Below, piece by piece: positions 26,334 to 34,927 of a stretch of DNA of 64,000 bases. The stretch's first letter is position 1; each line of letters starts with the position of its first letter. Both the position numbers and the translations under genes were made by a program. Under the pieces are notes generated by a model. It worked only from the letters and a program-made list of their open reading frames with translations, did no database searches and was not told the DNA's origin. Origin of the DNA: Sphingopyxis lindanitolerans. Its GTDB lineage: Bacteria > Pseudomonadota > Alphaproteobacteria > Sphingomonadales > Sphingomonadaceae. Location of the stretch: positions 3,925,569 through 3,989,568 of the forward strand of contig NZ_CM009578.1 in the NCBI RefSeq assembly GCF_002993885.1. The letters are read 5' to 3'.

Positions 26334-27125
26334 TCAGCGACGCTCGAACCGCCCGGGACGACGCTCGTGAACCGCGCGCCTGCCTTCGGCAAAATCATCG
26401 GTGCCATCCAGTTCGGCCTGCCGTACCGCTTCGAGCGCCGTCGCGGCGCGGACATCCTCGACCAGTTTGCGGCGTAGCGTTGCACGGGTCGCCTCGACCC
26501 CGAGCGGCCCATTTTCGGCGATCTCGCCGGCAAGCGCCAGCGCCGCATCGAGCAAATCGTCGAGCGATGCAATCTCGTCGGCCAAGCCCCACGCACATGC
26601 ATCTTCGCCTGATAGGCGTTTCCCCGTCAGCATCATCATCGCGGCGCGCTGCTCGCCAATCGCGCGCGGCAACGTGTGGCTGATAGCGAAACCGGGATGA
26701 AAGCCGAGCTTCACGAAGTTCGCGGCGAAGCGGGCTTCAGGCGCTGCGATGCGAAAATCGGCGGCGAGCGCCAGGCCAAGGCCCGCACCGATGGCGGCGC
26801 CTTGCACAACGGCAATCATGGGTTTGCGGATTGCGAACAGTCGGACTGCCTGTCGATAGAATTTGATCGTCGATGCGCCGAAGCTTTCGCCCTCTTCTTC
26901 GCCCAAGGCGTTGGGGATGGTCAAGTCAGCGCCGGCGCAAAAAATTTTTCCTTCCGATCGCAGGATCGTGGCGCGGCAGTTCGAATCCGCGTCGAGCCTA
27001 TCGAGCACATCGGCAAGCGCACGCAGAAGCGGTAGGTTGATATGGTTGTTCGTCGCATTGGCAAATGTCACGGCGGCCACATGGCCATATCGTTCGGTCG
27101 TCACGCGGATTGGATGGTCATGCAT
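26334..27125 (-). CDS. Enoyl-CoA hydratase/isomerase (crotonase) family, atypical active site
   Basis: 263 residues from ATG 27125, behind AGGAA; 20 further in-frame codons upstream (to 27185) lack a ribosome-binding site. The crotonase core is clear: SEGKIFCAGADLTIPNAL, the oxyanion segment IAVVQGAAIGAGLGLALAAD, and ARFAANFVKLGFHPG. At the two positions of the classical hydratase Glu pair (GGGCE and FGQPE) it has Gly and Phe, so simple water addition is unlikely. Isomerase, hydrolase or C-C cleaving activities occur in such relatives. It is the only minus-strand gene between the ligase and the TonB receptor, and is divergent from the latter. Confidence 0.86.
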   Translation of the reverse strand: MHDHPIRVTTERYGHVAAVTFANATNNHINLPLLRALADVLDRLDADSNCRATILRSEGKIFCAGADLTIPNALGEEEGESFGASTIKFYRQAVRLFAIRKPMIAVVQGAAIGAGLGLALAADFRIAAPEARFAANFVKLGFHPGFAISHTLPRAIGEQRAAMMMLTGKRLSGEDACAWGLADEIASLDDLLDAALALAGEIAENGPLGVEATRATLRRKLVEDVRAATALEAVRQAELDGTDDFAEGRRAVHERRPGRFERR

Positions 27126-27208
27126 CGATAATTCCTGTCGAAAATGAAGGGGCTGACGGAGCGGGAAATCCGCTTCTGACGCCATTCACCTGCCATCTAT
27201 GAGAATAG

Positions 27209-27228
27209 TTGTCCATATATATGAAGGA
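27209..27228. promoter_or_regulatory. Weak operator candidate (site I4) upstream of the crotonase gene
   Basis: TTGTCCATATATATGAAGGA matches 13 of 20 positions of site I2 and lies 84 bp before the crotonase start. CATATATATG inside it is symmetrical. This is the least certain of the four IclR-type sites. Confidence 0.3.
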
Positions 27229-27310
27229 TATGGATGAGTCACCACGTTGGCGTGACGACAAGGTTTTCTAGAAAACTACGTTAGTTCTGGTCGTTATGGC
27301 GGGTCACCGC

Positions 27311-27379
27311 TTGACAATTGACCGCCATGAGCTAATTGTTATCCAACTGGTCTAAAAGTTATCGCCCAACTGGCCAAAA
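27311..27379 (+). promoter_or_regulatory. Promoter of the TonB receptor with two CCAACTGG elements
   Basis: TTGACA at 27311-27316 is followed, after 16 bp, by TAATTG (27333-27338), a plausible -35/-10 pair. Just downstream come two copies of GTTATC...CCAACTGG, with cores at 27343-27350 and 27366-27373, 23 bp apart (about two helical turns). The core resembles the CCAWWTGG sites T1, T2 and T4, so repression by the same regulator by overlapping the start of transcription is a reasonable hypothesis. Confidence 0.5.
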
Positions 27380-27410
27380 AAAGAAATCAAAGGGCGAGGG
27401 GAGAGAGGCT

Positions 27411-29540
27411 ATGTGCTACCATCGTTCGTTGATGCTTGCCCTCGCGCTATCTGCGAGCCCGCAAGCGATGGCGCAAAGCGCCGGCGCCGCTACCGAGCCG
27501 GTCGACACCGCAAGCCAGTCCAGCGGGGTACTGGGCGATATCGTGGTGACCGCGCAGCGGCGCAGCGAGCGCCTGCAGGACGTGCCGATCGCGGTCAGCG
27601 TTATCAGCGGTAATGATGCGCTGGATAAGGGCGTCACCAGCACGGTCGACCTGACCTCCGCCGTGCCGGGACTGGTCGTCAACTACAACGCGAACGTCGG
27701 CAATCTTTATCTGCGCGGTGTGGGGTCGAACCTGCCCAATCCGACCGACGAGCAGCCCACCGCGACATATGTCGACGGCGTCTATATTCCCTTCCCGCAA
27801 TCGAACTTCTTCACCTTCTATGATGTCGAACGGATCGAAGTGCTAAAAGGGCCGCAAGGCACGCTGTTCGGTCGCAATGCGACAGGCGGCGTCGTGCAGA
27901 TCATTACAAAGGACCCGTCGCAGGAAACCGAACTCGATGCCTCGCTCACCTATGGCAATTACAACACAGTCAGCTTGCAGGCATACGGAACCACCGGTCT
28001 CGGCGACAAGGCCGCAATCGGTGTATCGGCGCAATATGACAACCAGGGAAAGGGCTTTGGCCGTAACCTCACTCTCAACGAACCGGCTTTCCAGCGCGCA
28101 ATCGACAGCTATACGGTGCGCGCAAAGCTGCTCGTCACGCCGACCGACACCACGAAAATCCTGGTAACCGCCGACTATTCAAACCTCCTGAACTCGTCGG
28201 GATACCAGCTGATGCCTGGGGTCATAGGCGGCGATGGCGTGTCGACCTATCCAGGCAAGTTCAATACGCTCAACGACCTCCCGACGGGCAACCCGCTCGA
28301 AATGTATGGCGTATCATTCAAGCTGAACCAGGAAATCGGCAATCTCGATTTCACGGCGATCAGCGGCTATCGCGAGTTGACGGGAACTTTCTTCAGCGAT
28401 TCCGATTCAACGCCGCAGCCGCTGAGCCAGCTTGAGCTGCGCGAAAAGGGGCGTGCCTTTTCTCAGGAGCTCCAACTCGCGGGATCGTCGGATCGGTTCA
28501 ACTGGATCGTGGGCCTTTATTATTTCGACATTTTCGGACGCGGCCAGCTCTTCAATCGCGCGACGCCAATCATCGCCCCCCTACCCCTCATCGGGTCGCA
28601 ACAGGAAGGGCGTTCGATCGCCGGTTTTGCGCAGGGAACGCTCGAACTGGGCGGTGGTACGAGCGTTACCGCCGGCGCGCGCTACACCAAGGAATGGCAG
28701 GATTTCTATTATCCGGCAGGCAATCTCCGGTCGAGCCAGAGCTTTGCCAAACCCTCGTGGCGGGTAGCGATCGACCACAAGTTCAGCGACGATCTGATGG
28801 TCTACGTTTCGTATAACAACAGTTTCAAGGGCGGCGGTTACAACCTGATATCGCCGACCTTGCTGTCGGGAACCGTCAACAATTTCCAGCCCGAAGTTTT
28901 GCAGTCTTTTGAAGGCGGATTGAAGGCGCAGTTGTTCGATGGTCGGATGCGGCTCAATATCGCTGCCTTCCACTATCTCTATGACGATATCCAGACCGCG
29001 CTGGTCATCCCGGGGGGTGTCGTAACGCTGAATGCCGCCAAGGCGCATACGACGGGTCTCGAAATCGACTTCTCGGCGAAGCCCACCGACTTCCTTGAAT
29101 TGTCGGGTGCCTTTTCCGCGATGCGTGGAAAATATGACCGCTATCCGAACGCGCCCTCGATTGGCGCCGACGCGGTGCAACGGACGGTCGATGCGTCGGG
29201 GAACGACCTGCTTGTTCTTCCCGACTATACTGCGACGGGGACGGCAACATTCAATATACCGCTGTCCAGCGGGACCCTTCGGCCGTCCGCAACCATATCT
29301 TATAATGACGGCTTTTTCTGGTTTGCCGACAACCGGTTGCGGAGCCCGGCCTATACGCTGATCAACGCTCAACTGGGGTGGACGTCCGATAATGAGCAGT
29401 TTGGCATCCGGTTATGGGCCAGGAATCTGACGAACAAATATTATTACGTCGCGCGGCTGTCGCGCGTGCGCTTTGGCGACTCCCAGGTTCCAGCGGCACC
29501 GCGGACCTATGGTATCACGCTGACCGCCAAGTTCAGATAG
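27411..29540 (+). CDS. TonB-dependent outer-membrane receptor
   Basis: 709 residues from ATG 27411 (GGGGAGAGAGGCT upstream), which gives a signal peptide ending ASPQAMAQ; the frame's upstream extension is not needed. The plug domain is clear (IVVTAQRRSERLQDVPIAVS, NLYLRGVGSNLPNPTDEQPT, VERIEVLKGPQGTLFGRNAT, GGVVQIITKDP), as is the beta-barrel ending in the typical aromatic C-terminal residue (GITLTAKFR with Phe). IVVTAQRR is the sphingomonad/Caulobacter-type receptor box. It should import the cluster's hydrophobic substrate across the outer membrane. It is followed by an MFS permease for the inner membrane. Confidence 0.95.
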   Translation: MCYHRSLMLALALSASPQAMAQSAGAATEPVDTASQSSGVLGDIVVTAQRRSERLQDVPIAVSVISGNDALDKGVTSTVDLTSAVPGLVVNYNANVGNLYLRGVGSNLPNPTDEQPTATYVDGVYIPFPQSNFFTFYDVERIEVLKGPQGTLFGRNATGGVVQIITKDPSQETELDASLTYGNYNTVSLQAYGTTGLGDKAAIGVSAQYDNQGKGFGRNLTLNEPAFQRAIDSYTVRAKLLVTPTDTTKILVTADYSNLLNSSGYQLMPGVIGGDGVSTYPGKFNTLNDLPTGNPLEMYGVSFKLNQEIGNLDFTAISGYRELTGTFFSDSDSTPQPLSQLELREKGRAFSQELQLAGSSDRFNWIVGLYYFDIFGRGQLFNRATPIIAPLPLIGSQQEGRSIAGFAQGTLELGGGTSVTAGARYTKEWQDFYYPAGNLRSSQSFAKPSWRVAIDHKFSDDLMVYVSYNNSFKGGGYNLISPTLLSGTVNNFQPEVLQSFEGGLKAQLFDGRMRLNIAAFHYLYDDIQTALVIPGGVVTLNAAKAHTTGLEIDFSAKPTDFLELSGAFSAMRGKYDRYPNAPSIGADAVQRTVDASGNDLLVLPDYTATGTATFNIPLSSGTLRPSATISYNDGFFWFADNRLRSPAYTLINAQLGWTSDNEQFGIRLWARNLTNKYYYVARLSRVRFGDSQVPAAPRTYGITLTAKFR

Positions 29541-29643
29541 TGTCGGTGCGGCGTGCGGACCGAATAGACGGGTTGGTGCGGATGGTGGCGGCGTGCGCTC
29601 CCATTCCGCGCCGGCCAACCATTTCCGAGTAGGGTGGTGGTCA

Positions 29644-30891
29644 ATGCTGAAGAGCGACGATCCAGGCGCGGTTCGGCGTGAATGGAAACAGAATTGGGGG
29701 ACGCTACTCGCCTGCTTTGCCGGAACTGCTGCCTCGATCACCCATATTCCCACCTTTGGCATCCTTCTCCCTTCCATTCACCGGGAATATGGATGGTCGG
29801 TTTCGGAGATCACCGCGGGAATGGTGATTCTGGCCACTGTCAGCCTCATAGCTTCCGGCTTTGTTGGCGCCGCCGTGGATCGTTTTGGTTCACGGCGGAT
29901 CGGACTGGCCGGGCTGTTTCTCTATTATGGGGCATTCGCGCTACTGGCTACCACTGGCCCTTCGATTATCAACTGGTGGTTATTGTGGCTGCTGCTCGGC
30001 GTCGGCTTCAGTTGCACCACGACAACGGTATGGGCTCCTGCGGTTGCGAGCCGGTTCCACGCCAGCCGTGGGTTGGCGATTGCCGTGATGCTGTGCGGGA
30101 CCGGCGTGTCGATGGCGGTCATGCCTCTTGTTGCGACCGTCCTACTCGAAAATTATGGCTGGCGCGGCGCGCTGGTGGGCTGCTCGGCGATCGTCGCAGC
30201 CTCTTCGATACCGCTTGTTGCTCTTTTCCTTCGCGACCGTCCGGATAACAGGTCAGCAGCCTGCGCCGATCAATCGCTAGATCGTGTCGCGCATAGGGGG
30301 CTTACTGTACGTGAGGCGGTGCGATCGTGGATTTATATCCGGATCGCGATCAGTGCCCTGGCCTTTACCATCGCCTCGCTGGCACTCGTCGTTCATTTCG
30401 TTCCCATCCTCCGCGAAGGCGGCATGGCGCCGGAGGCCGCCGCGGCTGCGGCTGGGGCGATCGGCCTGGCCGCGATCGTCGGTCGGCTCACTGCGGGATC
30501 GTTGCTCGACCATATACGCGTCCGCTATATTGCGGTGGTCTGTTTCGGCCTCCCGTCGGTGGCTTGCGGCCTGTTGCTGGCCGATCCCGGACCCGTTGCG
30601 GCGATCGGGATCGGCATATTGATCGGTTTCTCCAGCGGATCGGAACTGGATATCGTCGCCTATGCCGCGACCCGTTATTTCGGACTGCGCAATATCAGTA
30701 CCATCTACGGGATTCTCGTCGGCATGATCACATTTGCCGCCGGCGTGGGACCATTTCTATCCAGCGTCATGTTCGACATTTTTGGCGGCTATGACCATTT
30801 GATTCTGTTCGTGATCCCTTTCTTCCTCTTGGGCTCGGTGCTGATGGGGTCATTGCCACCCTATCCGCGCTGGGATGGCGTGCGCGCATGA
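29644..30891 (+). CDS. MFS transporter
   Basis: 415 residues from ATG 29644. Twelve hydrophobic segments are visible. The MFS loop 2-3 signature is present as GAAVDRFGSRRIGLAGLFLY and the loop 8-9 counterpart as GSLLDHIRVRYI. The family is closest in pattern to monocarboxylate/oxalate-formate-type permeases (LLGVGFSCTTTTVWAPAVAS). It lies 103 bp after the TonB receptor and before the flavoprotein operon, so uptake of the same organic acid or its precursor is likely. Direction and substrate are not visible in the sequence. Confidence 0.92.
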   Translation: MLKSDDPGAVRREWKQNWGTLLACFAGTAASITHIPTFGILLPSIHREYGWSVSEITAGMVILATVSLIASGFVGAAVDRFGSRRIGLAGLFLYYGAFALLATTGPSIINWWLLWLLLGVGFSCTTTTVWAPAVASRFHASRGLAIAVMLCGTGVSMAVMPLVATVLLENYGWRGALVGCSAIVAASSIPLVALFLRDRPDNRSAACADQSLDRVAHRGLTVREAVRSWIYIRIAISALAFTIASLALVVHFVPILREGGMAPEAAAAAAGAIGLAAIVGRLTAGSLLDHIRVRYIAVVCFGLPSVACGLLLADPGPVAAIGIGILIGFSSGSELDIVAYAATRYFGLRNISTIYGILVGMITFAAGVGPFLSSVMFDIFGGYDHLILFVIPFFLLGSVLMGSLPPYPRWDGVRA

Positions 30892-30925
30892 GACGCCACG
30901 GCGGCAACATATTCGCCTTGAAGAA

Positions 30926-30943
30926 TTGTTCCAAATGGTACAT
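30926..30943. promoter_or_regulatory. Operator candidate (site T4) upstream of the flavoprotein operon
   Basis: TTGTTCCAAATGGTACAT differs from the amidohydrolase site (19431) at only three of 18 positions and is nearly symmetrical. It ends 97 bp before ATG 31041, in the 149-bp gap after the MFS gene. Confidence 0.6.
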
Positions 30944-31040
30944 AAATCTTGCGGACAAGCTGCAAGAGGCGCCCGCAGCCGGGCCTTTTCCAGCGACTGG
31001 CTTATTGCCCGGAACATGAGCCGGGACGCGGAGAGACGAC

Positions 31041-32273
31041 ATGTCGCTTTCAAATAGCATAAGGGAATCGCGGGCCGGCGCAGCCGCTGGAGTCGCGCCG
31101 GTATTCCGGGGCCCGGAAGCGTTGCTCGATGCACTCCGCCCGATAACAAAGCAGATCGCCGAGCGTGCCGAAGAGATCGAAACCGCGCGTACGTTTCCAG
31201 CGGATTTATATCGGCAGATCGATGCGACCGGCTTTTTCCGGATGGCGCTTCATCCGAAATATGGTGGTGCGGGATATCGCTTGCAGGATGCGGTCGCGAT
31301 CATCGAGGAGATCGGCCGCGCCGATGGATCGACGGCATGGAGCATGATGCTGGGAAGCGAGGTCCACATCGCCTGGACACGCTTTCCCGACGAGTTTTTG
31401 CAGGAGGTATATTCCGGTCTGACACCGCCAATGTCACGCGCCGCGCTGACTCCGCGCGGCAAGATGACGAAGGTCGATGGCGGCTATCTTCTCGATGGCC
31501 AATGGCCACTAGCGAGCGGGTCATACCCGACCCAGTGGTTTCTCGTGAACAGCCTTGTCACCGACGCCGAGGGCCGTCCGGTTGCGAACGCAGATGGCAT
31601 TATCGAACCCAAGATCGCGGCGGTTCCTACATCCGAAATTGAAATTCTCGATACATGGCATTCGATGGGCCTCCGCTCGACCGAAAGCCACGATATCCGG
31701 CTCAACAATTATTTCGTCTCCGAAAGCCGCACGGCTTATGCCAGTATCACCCGTCCTGAAGCGGGGCCGCTTGGCCGGATTGCTTTGAACGCGGCGCTCG
31801 GCACCTTCCACCTCGGCGTCGTCTTGGGGATTGCCCGCGGCATGCTCGACGAGTTGGCGGATTCGGCCAAGTTGCGCAAGCCAATCTATACCCCCACGCG
31901 TTTCCTCGCCGAAAGCCCGCTGTTCCAGAAACGATATGCCGCGATGGAAATTCGGCTGGCGGCCGCACGGGCCTTCGTCCTCAGTGAGGCGGAGGGATTA
32001 TGGGACCGCGCGAACAGGGGCGAGGCGATAACAACGCCGATGAACGTTCGTCATCGTTCAATGGTCGCATACGTCCACCAGGAATGCCTGGCGATCGCCA
32101 ACGAGGTTTTCTCCGACGCCGGGACGGCGTCACTTTATGCCGGCTCGTCGATGCAGCGGCGCTTTCGCGACATGCGCTCCGCCTGCCAGCATATCATCGC
32201 CGGGACCGACGTTTTTCAGCCGTACGGCGCCATTTTGCTCGATCAGGAGATCGAGTCGCACATCCGAGTTTAG
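31041..32273 (+). CDS. Acyl-CoA dehydrogenase-fold flavoprotein, possible monooxygenase (HsaA/HpaB-like group)
   Basis: 410 residues from ATG 31041, GGAGAGACGAC upstream. The N-terminal LDALRPITKQIAERAEEIET, YRQIDATGFFRMALHPKYGG, and EEIGRADGSTAWSMMLGSEV are typical of the two-component flavin-dependent hydroxylases that share the acyl-CoA dehydrogenase fold (HsaA, XiaF/C2-type). TWHSMGLRSTESHDIRLNNY is their G-(L/M)-R-x-T-x-S segment. A separate flavin reductase would be needed; none is visible in the window. The alternative is an ordinary acyl-CoA dehydrogenase, but the catalytic YEGT segment is absent (DVFQPYGAILL). Followed by SRPBCC and esterase genes in one operon. Confidence 0.8.
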   Translation: MSLSNSIRESRAGAAAGVAPVFRGPEALLDALRPITKQIAERAEEIETARTFPADLYRQIDATGFFRMALHPKYGGAGYRLQDAVAIIEEIGRADGSTAWSMMLGSEVHIAWTRFPDEFLQEVYSGLTPPMSRAALTPRGKMTKVDGGYLLDGQWPLASGSYPTQWFLVNSLVTDAEGRPVANADGIIEPKIAAVPTSEIEILDTWHSMGLRSTESHDIRLNNYFVSESRTAYASITRPEAGPLGRIALNAALGTFHLGVVLGIARGMLDELADSAKLRKPIYTPTRFLAESPLFQKRYAAMEIRLAAARAFVLSEAEGLWDRANRGEAITTPMNVRHRSMVAYVHQECLAIANEVFSDAGTASLYAGSSMQRRFRDMRSACQHIIAGTDVFQPYGAILLDQEIESHIRV

Positions 32274-32295
32274 TTTTTATTTTCAGGAGGATAAA

Positions 32296-32838
32296 TTGAG
32301 CGACAACAGCACTTCGGTCACCGCGGCGTGGATTTCCTCGGCGCCGCTCGACACACTTTTCGAACTTGTCCGCGATCAGTCGACATGGGTCAGTTGGACC
32401 GACATCCAGTCGCTGGAAATAGAAAGCGTCGGCGATGCAGGGCCGAATAGCGTCGGCGCGGTTCGCAAAATCATCGGGGCCAGCGGCACGGAAATCCGCG
32501 AGCGCATTGCCGAGGTCGCGGAGGGCAAGCGCGTCCGTTATGAATTGCTGAGCGGGCTTCCGGTCGTCAAATATGAGGGCCTGACCGAATTCCAGGCCGT
32601 ACCCGACGGCCGAACGCTCGTCCGCTGGACCTCGACCTTTGCGGCTGAAACGCCTGAACTCACCGCAGAACTTTCGGTGTTTCTCGGACGCCTCGTTCGC
32701 AAGATGGTGCGCCAGGTCGCGCTGGCAGCGCAAATTCCTGCCCTGCTCAATCGTCCGGTGCGCAAGCCGCACAGTCCGCTCTCCAGCGGCAAGCATGTCA
32801 TCATGCATGACCTGCCACGATATCAGCGGCTCTATTGA
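32296..32838 (+). CDS. SRPBCC-fold protein (START-like)
   Basis: 180 residues. No ATG is available in frame; TTG 32296 is the start because a perfect AGGAGG lies 7 bp upstream, 22 bp after the flavoprotein stop. SSAPLDTLFELVRDQSTWVS then NSVGAVRKIIGASGTEIRER and YELLSGLPVVKYEGLTEFQA give the helix-grip pattern with a long C-terminal helix (LGRLVRKMVRQVALAAQI). Such proteins bind hydrophobic ligands, and some are cyclases. A role in presenting or processing the hydroxylated intermediate is possible but unproven. Unrelated in detail to the SRPBCC protein at 7169. Confidence 0.82.
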   Translation: MSDNSTSVTAAWISSAPLDTLFELVRDQSTWVSWTDIQSLEIESVGDAGPNSVGAVRKIIGASGTEIRERIAEVAEGKRVRYELLSGLPVVKYEGLTEFQAVPDGRTLVRWTSTFAAETPELTAELSVFLGRLVRKMVRQVALAAQIPALLNRPVRKPHSPLSSGKHVIMHDLPRYQRLY

Positions 32839-32879
32839 GCCGCGCGGCCAGATCCATTCCTTATCCCTAGGAGCCCAAT

Positions 32880-33806
32880 ATGCCCCTCCACCCCGAAGCG
32901 GTCGCGTTTCTTGAAAAGATGGCCGACGTGCCCGATCCGACCGACGAAAATCTGGAATTATTCCGCGGCGGCGCCGCGACGCTGATCGCCACGGGTGAAC
33001 GGGCTGATCTTTGTGACGTCATCGACCGGACGATTGCTGGGGGCGATAGGCAGGACATGGGGGTCCGCATCTATGTCCCGCGCGAGGAAGGACCCTTGCC
33101 GGTTATCCTTTGGGTGCATGGCGGGTCGTTCGTTCGCGGCACGCTCGACATGTTCGACGCCGGACGCCGCGATTTCGCCCATCAGAGCAAATGCGTGATT
33201 GTGGCCGTCGACCAGCGCCTGTCGCCCGAAGCGCAGTTCCCCGCGCCGCTGGAGGATGCCTACGCCGCGCTTATATGGACAGCGGGGCATATGAAGGAAT
33301 TCAAGGGCGATCCCGCATTGCTCGGCGTCGGTGGCGAAAGTAGCGGCGGTAGCCCGGCGGCCGCATTGCCATTCCTCGCGCACGAACGCGGTGGACCAAA
33401 GATCGCGTTCCAGGTTTTGGCGAACCCGCTGCTTGATGCGACGCTGTCGAGCCCGTCCGTCGATGAACTCGCCACTGGATATTTCCTCACCAAGGCGCAG
33501 CTCGACTGGTGCTATGAAAAATATGCACCGGGCGAAAAACGAAAATCGCCGCTCGTCTCACCCGCCCTGCAGGCCGATTTCTCGACTACCGTGCCGGCGG
33601 CGATCGTTACGACGGAATATGACCCCGTGCGCGACGATGGCGAGCGCTTCGCCGAAAGTCTGCGTCGAGCGAATGTTCCCGTCTACCTCGAACGGATCCT
33701 AGGCCATGTGCACCATTTCGGGGGCGCTGACCGCACGCCGGCACTCTTGCGGCTTCTCAATGCGCTGCTGAGCGATCTGCGCGCCGTGCAAGCGAAAGGA
33801 GCCTAG
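32880..33806 (+). CDS. Alpha/beta hydrolase fold-3 esterase/lipase (HSL/Aes family)
   Basis: 308 residues from ATG 32880. WVHGGSFVRGTL is the HGG oxyanion motif, and GVGGESSGGSPAAAL the nucleophile elbow (Ser in G-E-S-S-G, where most members have G-D-S-A-G). EYDPVRDDGERFAESLRR supplies the acid Asp and GHVHHFGGADR the His. Hormone-sensitive-lipase-type esterases hydrolyse short acyl esters and lactones. In this operon it could open an ester or lactone formed by oxygenation. It starts 41 bp after the SRPBCC gene and ends 1 bp before the next start. Confidence 0.92.
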   Translation: MPLHPEAVAFLEKMADVPDPTDENLELFRGGAATLIATGERADLCDVIDRTIAGGDRQDMGVRIYVPREEGPLPVILWVHGGSFVRGTLDMFDAGRRDFAHQSKCVIVAVDQRLSPEAQFPAPLEDAYAALIWTAGHMKEFKGDPALLGVGGESSGGSPAAALPFLAHERGGPKIAFQVLANPLLDATLSSPSVDELATGYFLTKAQLDWCYEKYAPGEKRKSPLVSPALQADFSTTVPAAIVTTEYDPVRDDGERFAESLRRANVPVYLERILGHVHHFGGADRTPALLRLLNALLSDLRAVQAKGA

Positions 33807-33807
33807 A

Positions 33808-34419
33808 ATGCTGCTCGTCGCGATCTGTGCCGATAGCGCCGCAGCAGAGGCGCTTCGCCCCGTACTTCTCGCCGCGCATGGTCAATATCTGCTATCGCTG
33901 GAGTCTCTGCGTTTCTCGGCCCCGCTCGCTCGTCGCGACGACGCGCTCTTTTCGGGTGAGGGGATCGAAAGCAGCGTCATCATCCTTGAAGGAAGCGCCT
34001 GGCCACAGCTGGTCGAAACGCTGTTGGCCGACCCCTATGCAGTGGGCGGCGTATGGGCAAAGATCGGCCTTTATGAAATGCCGCACCCTCCTGTGCTGTC
34101 GCCCGGAGAGTTTCTCGTCGATTTGACGCGCGACGGTCGGTGGTACTTGAAGCTGTTTTCTGGGTCCTCCGTCGATACCGGAGCGCTGAAGCTGGTTTAT
34201 CGGGATGGCTGGGCTGGAACGACCACCTCTGCTTCGTCCACTAAAGTTGTGGGTCCGCTGGAGGTTGGTGGATGGAGCGGGATGAGTATTGCCGCTGCGG
34301 CGGACATGTCGACCGCTTTAAATTCGGTATCCGCCGCCGACGTGGCCTGTGTGACAGGCGGCGTATCATCGACGCTTGCCGTGCCCGTCGCTGCCGGCAG
34401 TTGGACAAAGCGTCCTTAA
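33808..34419 (+). CDS. YciI-like domain protein with unusual C-terminal tail
   Basis: 203 residues from ATG 33808, directly behind the esterase stop. Residues 1-95 follow the YciI/YCII fold pattern (dimeric alpha-beta barrel): a leading beta strand, a His in LAAHGQYLLSLESLRFSAPL, a Gly-rich turn, and LADPYAVGGVWAKIGLYEM with the conserved D-P-Y. Residues 96-203 (starting PVLSPGEFLVDLTRDGRWYL) do not belong to that fold and include Ala/Ser-rich low-complexity sequence; they may result from the nearby rearrangement or be a true extension. Last gene of the cluster before a MITE-like element and an IS91 remnant. Confidence 0.6.
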   Translation: MLLVAICADSAAAEALRPVLLAAHGQYLLSLESLRFSAPLARRDDALFSGEGIESSVIILEGSAWPQLVETLLADPYAVGGVWAKIGLYEMPHPPVLSPGEFLVDLTRDGRWYLKLFSGSSVDTGALKLVYRDGWAGTTTSASSTKVVGPLEVGGWSGMSIAAAADMSTALNSVSAADVACVTGGVSSTLAVPVAAGSWTKRP

Positions 34420-34437
34420 CGCGCGTCATCTGCCAAA

Positions 34438-34464
34438 TCTCGGATGCCGTCGCAGCATCCGAGA
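34438..34464. terminator. Hairpin at the end of the catabolic cluster
   Basis: TCTCGGATGC (34438-34447) and GCATCCGAGA (34455-34464) form a perfect 10-bp stem with a 7-nt loop, 18 bp after the last cluster gene. There is no T-run. It plausibly terminates the 31-34 kb operon. Between here and 34741 I see no gene. Confidence 0.5.
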
Positions 34465-34741
34465 CACAGCGCTTCGAACCGTTGAATAACGTCCGTGTCC
34501 TCCAGGCCATGATTTTGTCCGTGCCACCTATCACCCCGCCGCCAATGCACTTGGGGAATGTCAGCGGGACGAGCCAACGCGCAATGACCGCTTTCGCCAT
34601 TTTCGAACCAAATCCGGACTGGCTGTAAGCGTTTAGAGTTTCGGACGCCGACAGGCGTCGGAAAGTCGGCGATGCCCGATCCGCGGGGGTCATGGGCTGA
34701 GCTATGGGGAAAGCGATTTTGCGAAGATCGTGAGGTAGCCA

Positions 34742-34861
34742 GGTGCTGCCCAAAAGCAGACATGCGCGATAGCGGACTGTCTGGATTTAGGTCGCGAAAG
34801 CGGGCGCCGAAAAGCGGACGGGCCGATTTTTTTATAGCGCCGTCTGCTTTTGGGCAGCACC
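34742..34861. mobile_element. MITE-like element with 20-bp perfect terminal inverted repeats
   Basis: The left end G + GTGCTGCCCAAAAGCAGAC (34742-34761) and the right end GTCTGCTTTTGGGCAGCAC + C (34842-34861) are exact inverted copies, 80 bp apart. Pairing continues imperfectly inward (GCGCgATA against its complement). There is no coding capacity. The size (120 bp) and perfect ends fit a non-autonomous miniature element or a structured intergenic repeat. No clear target-site duplication could be confirmed by eye. Confidence 0.6.
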
Positions 34862-34927
34862 GGCGCGAGCAGGTCCGCTTCCAGGGACGGGTGTGCCCTA
34901 GGCGTGTCTGCGTCAAGCCGTGCCGGG

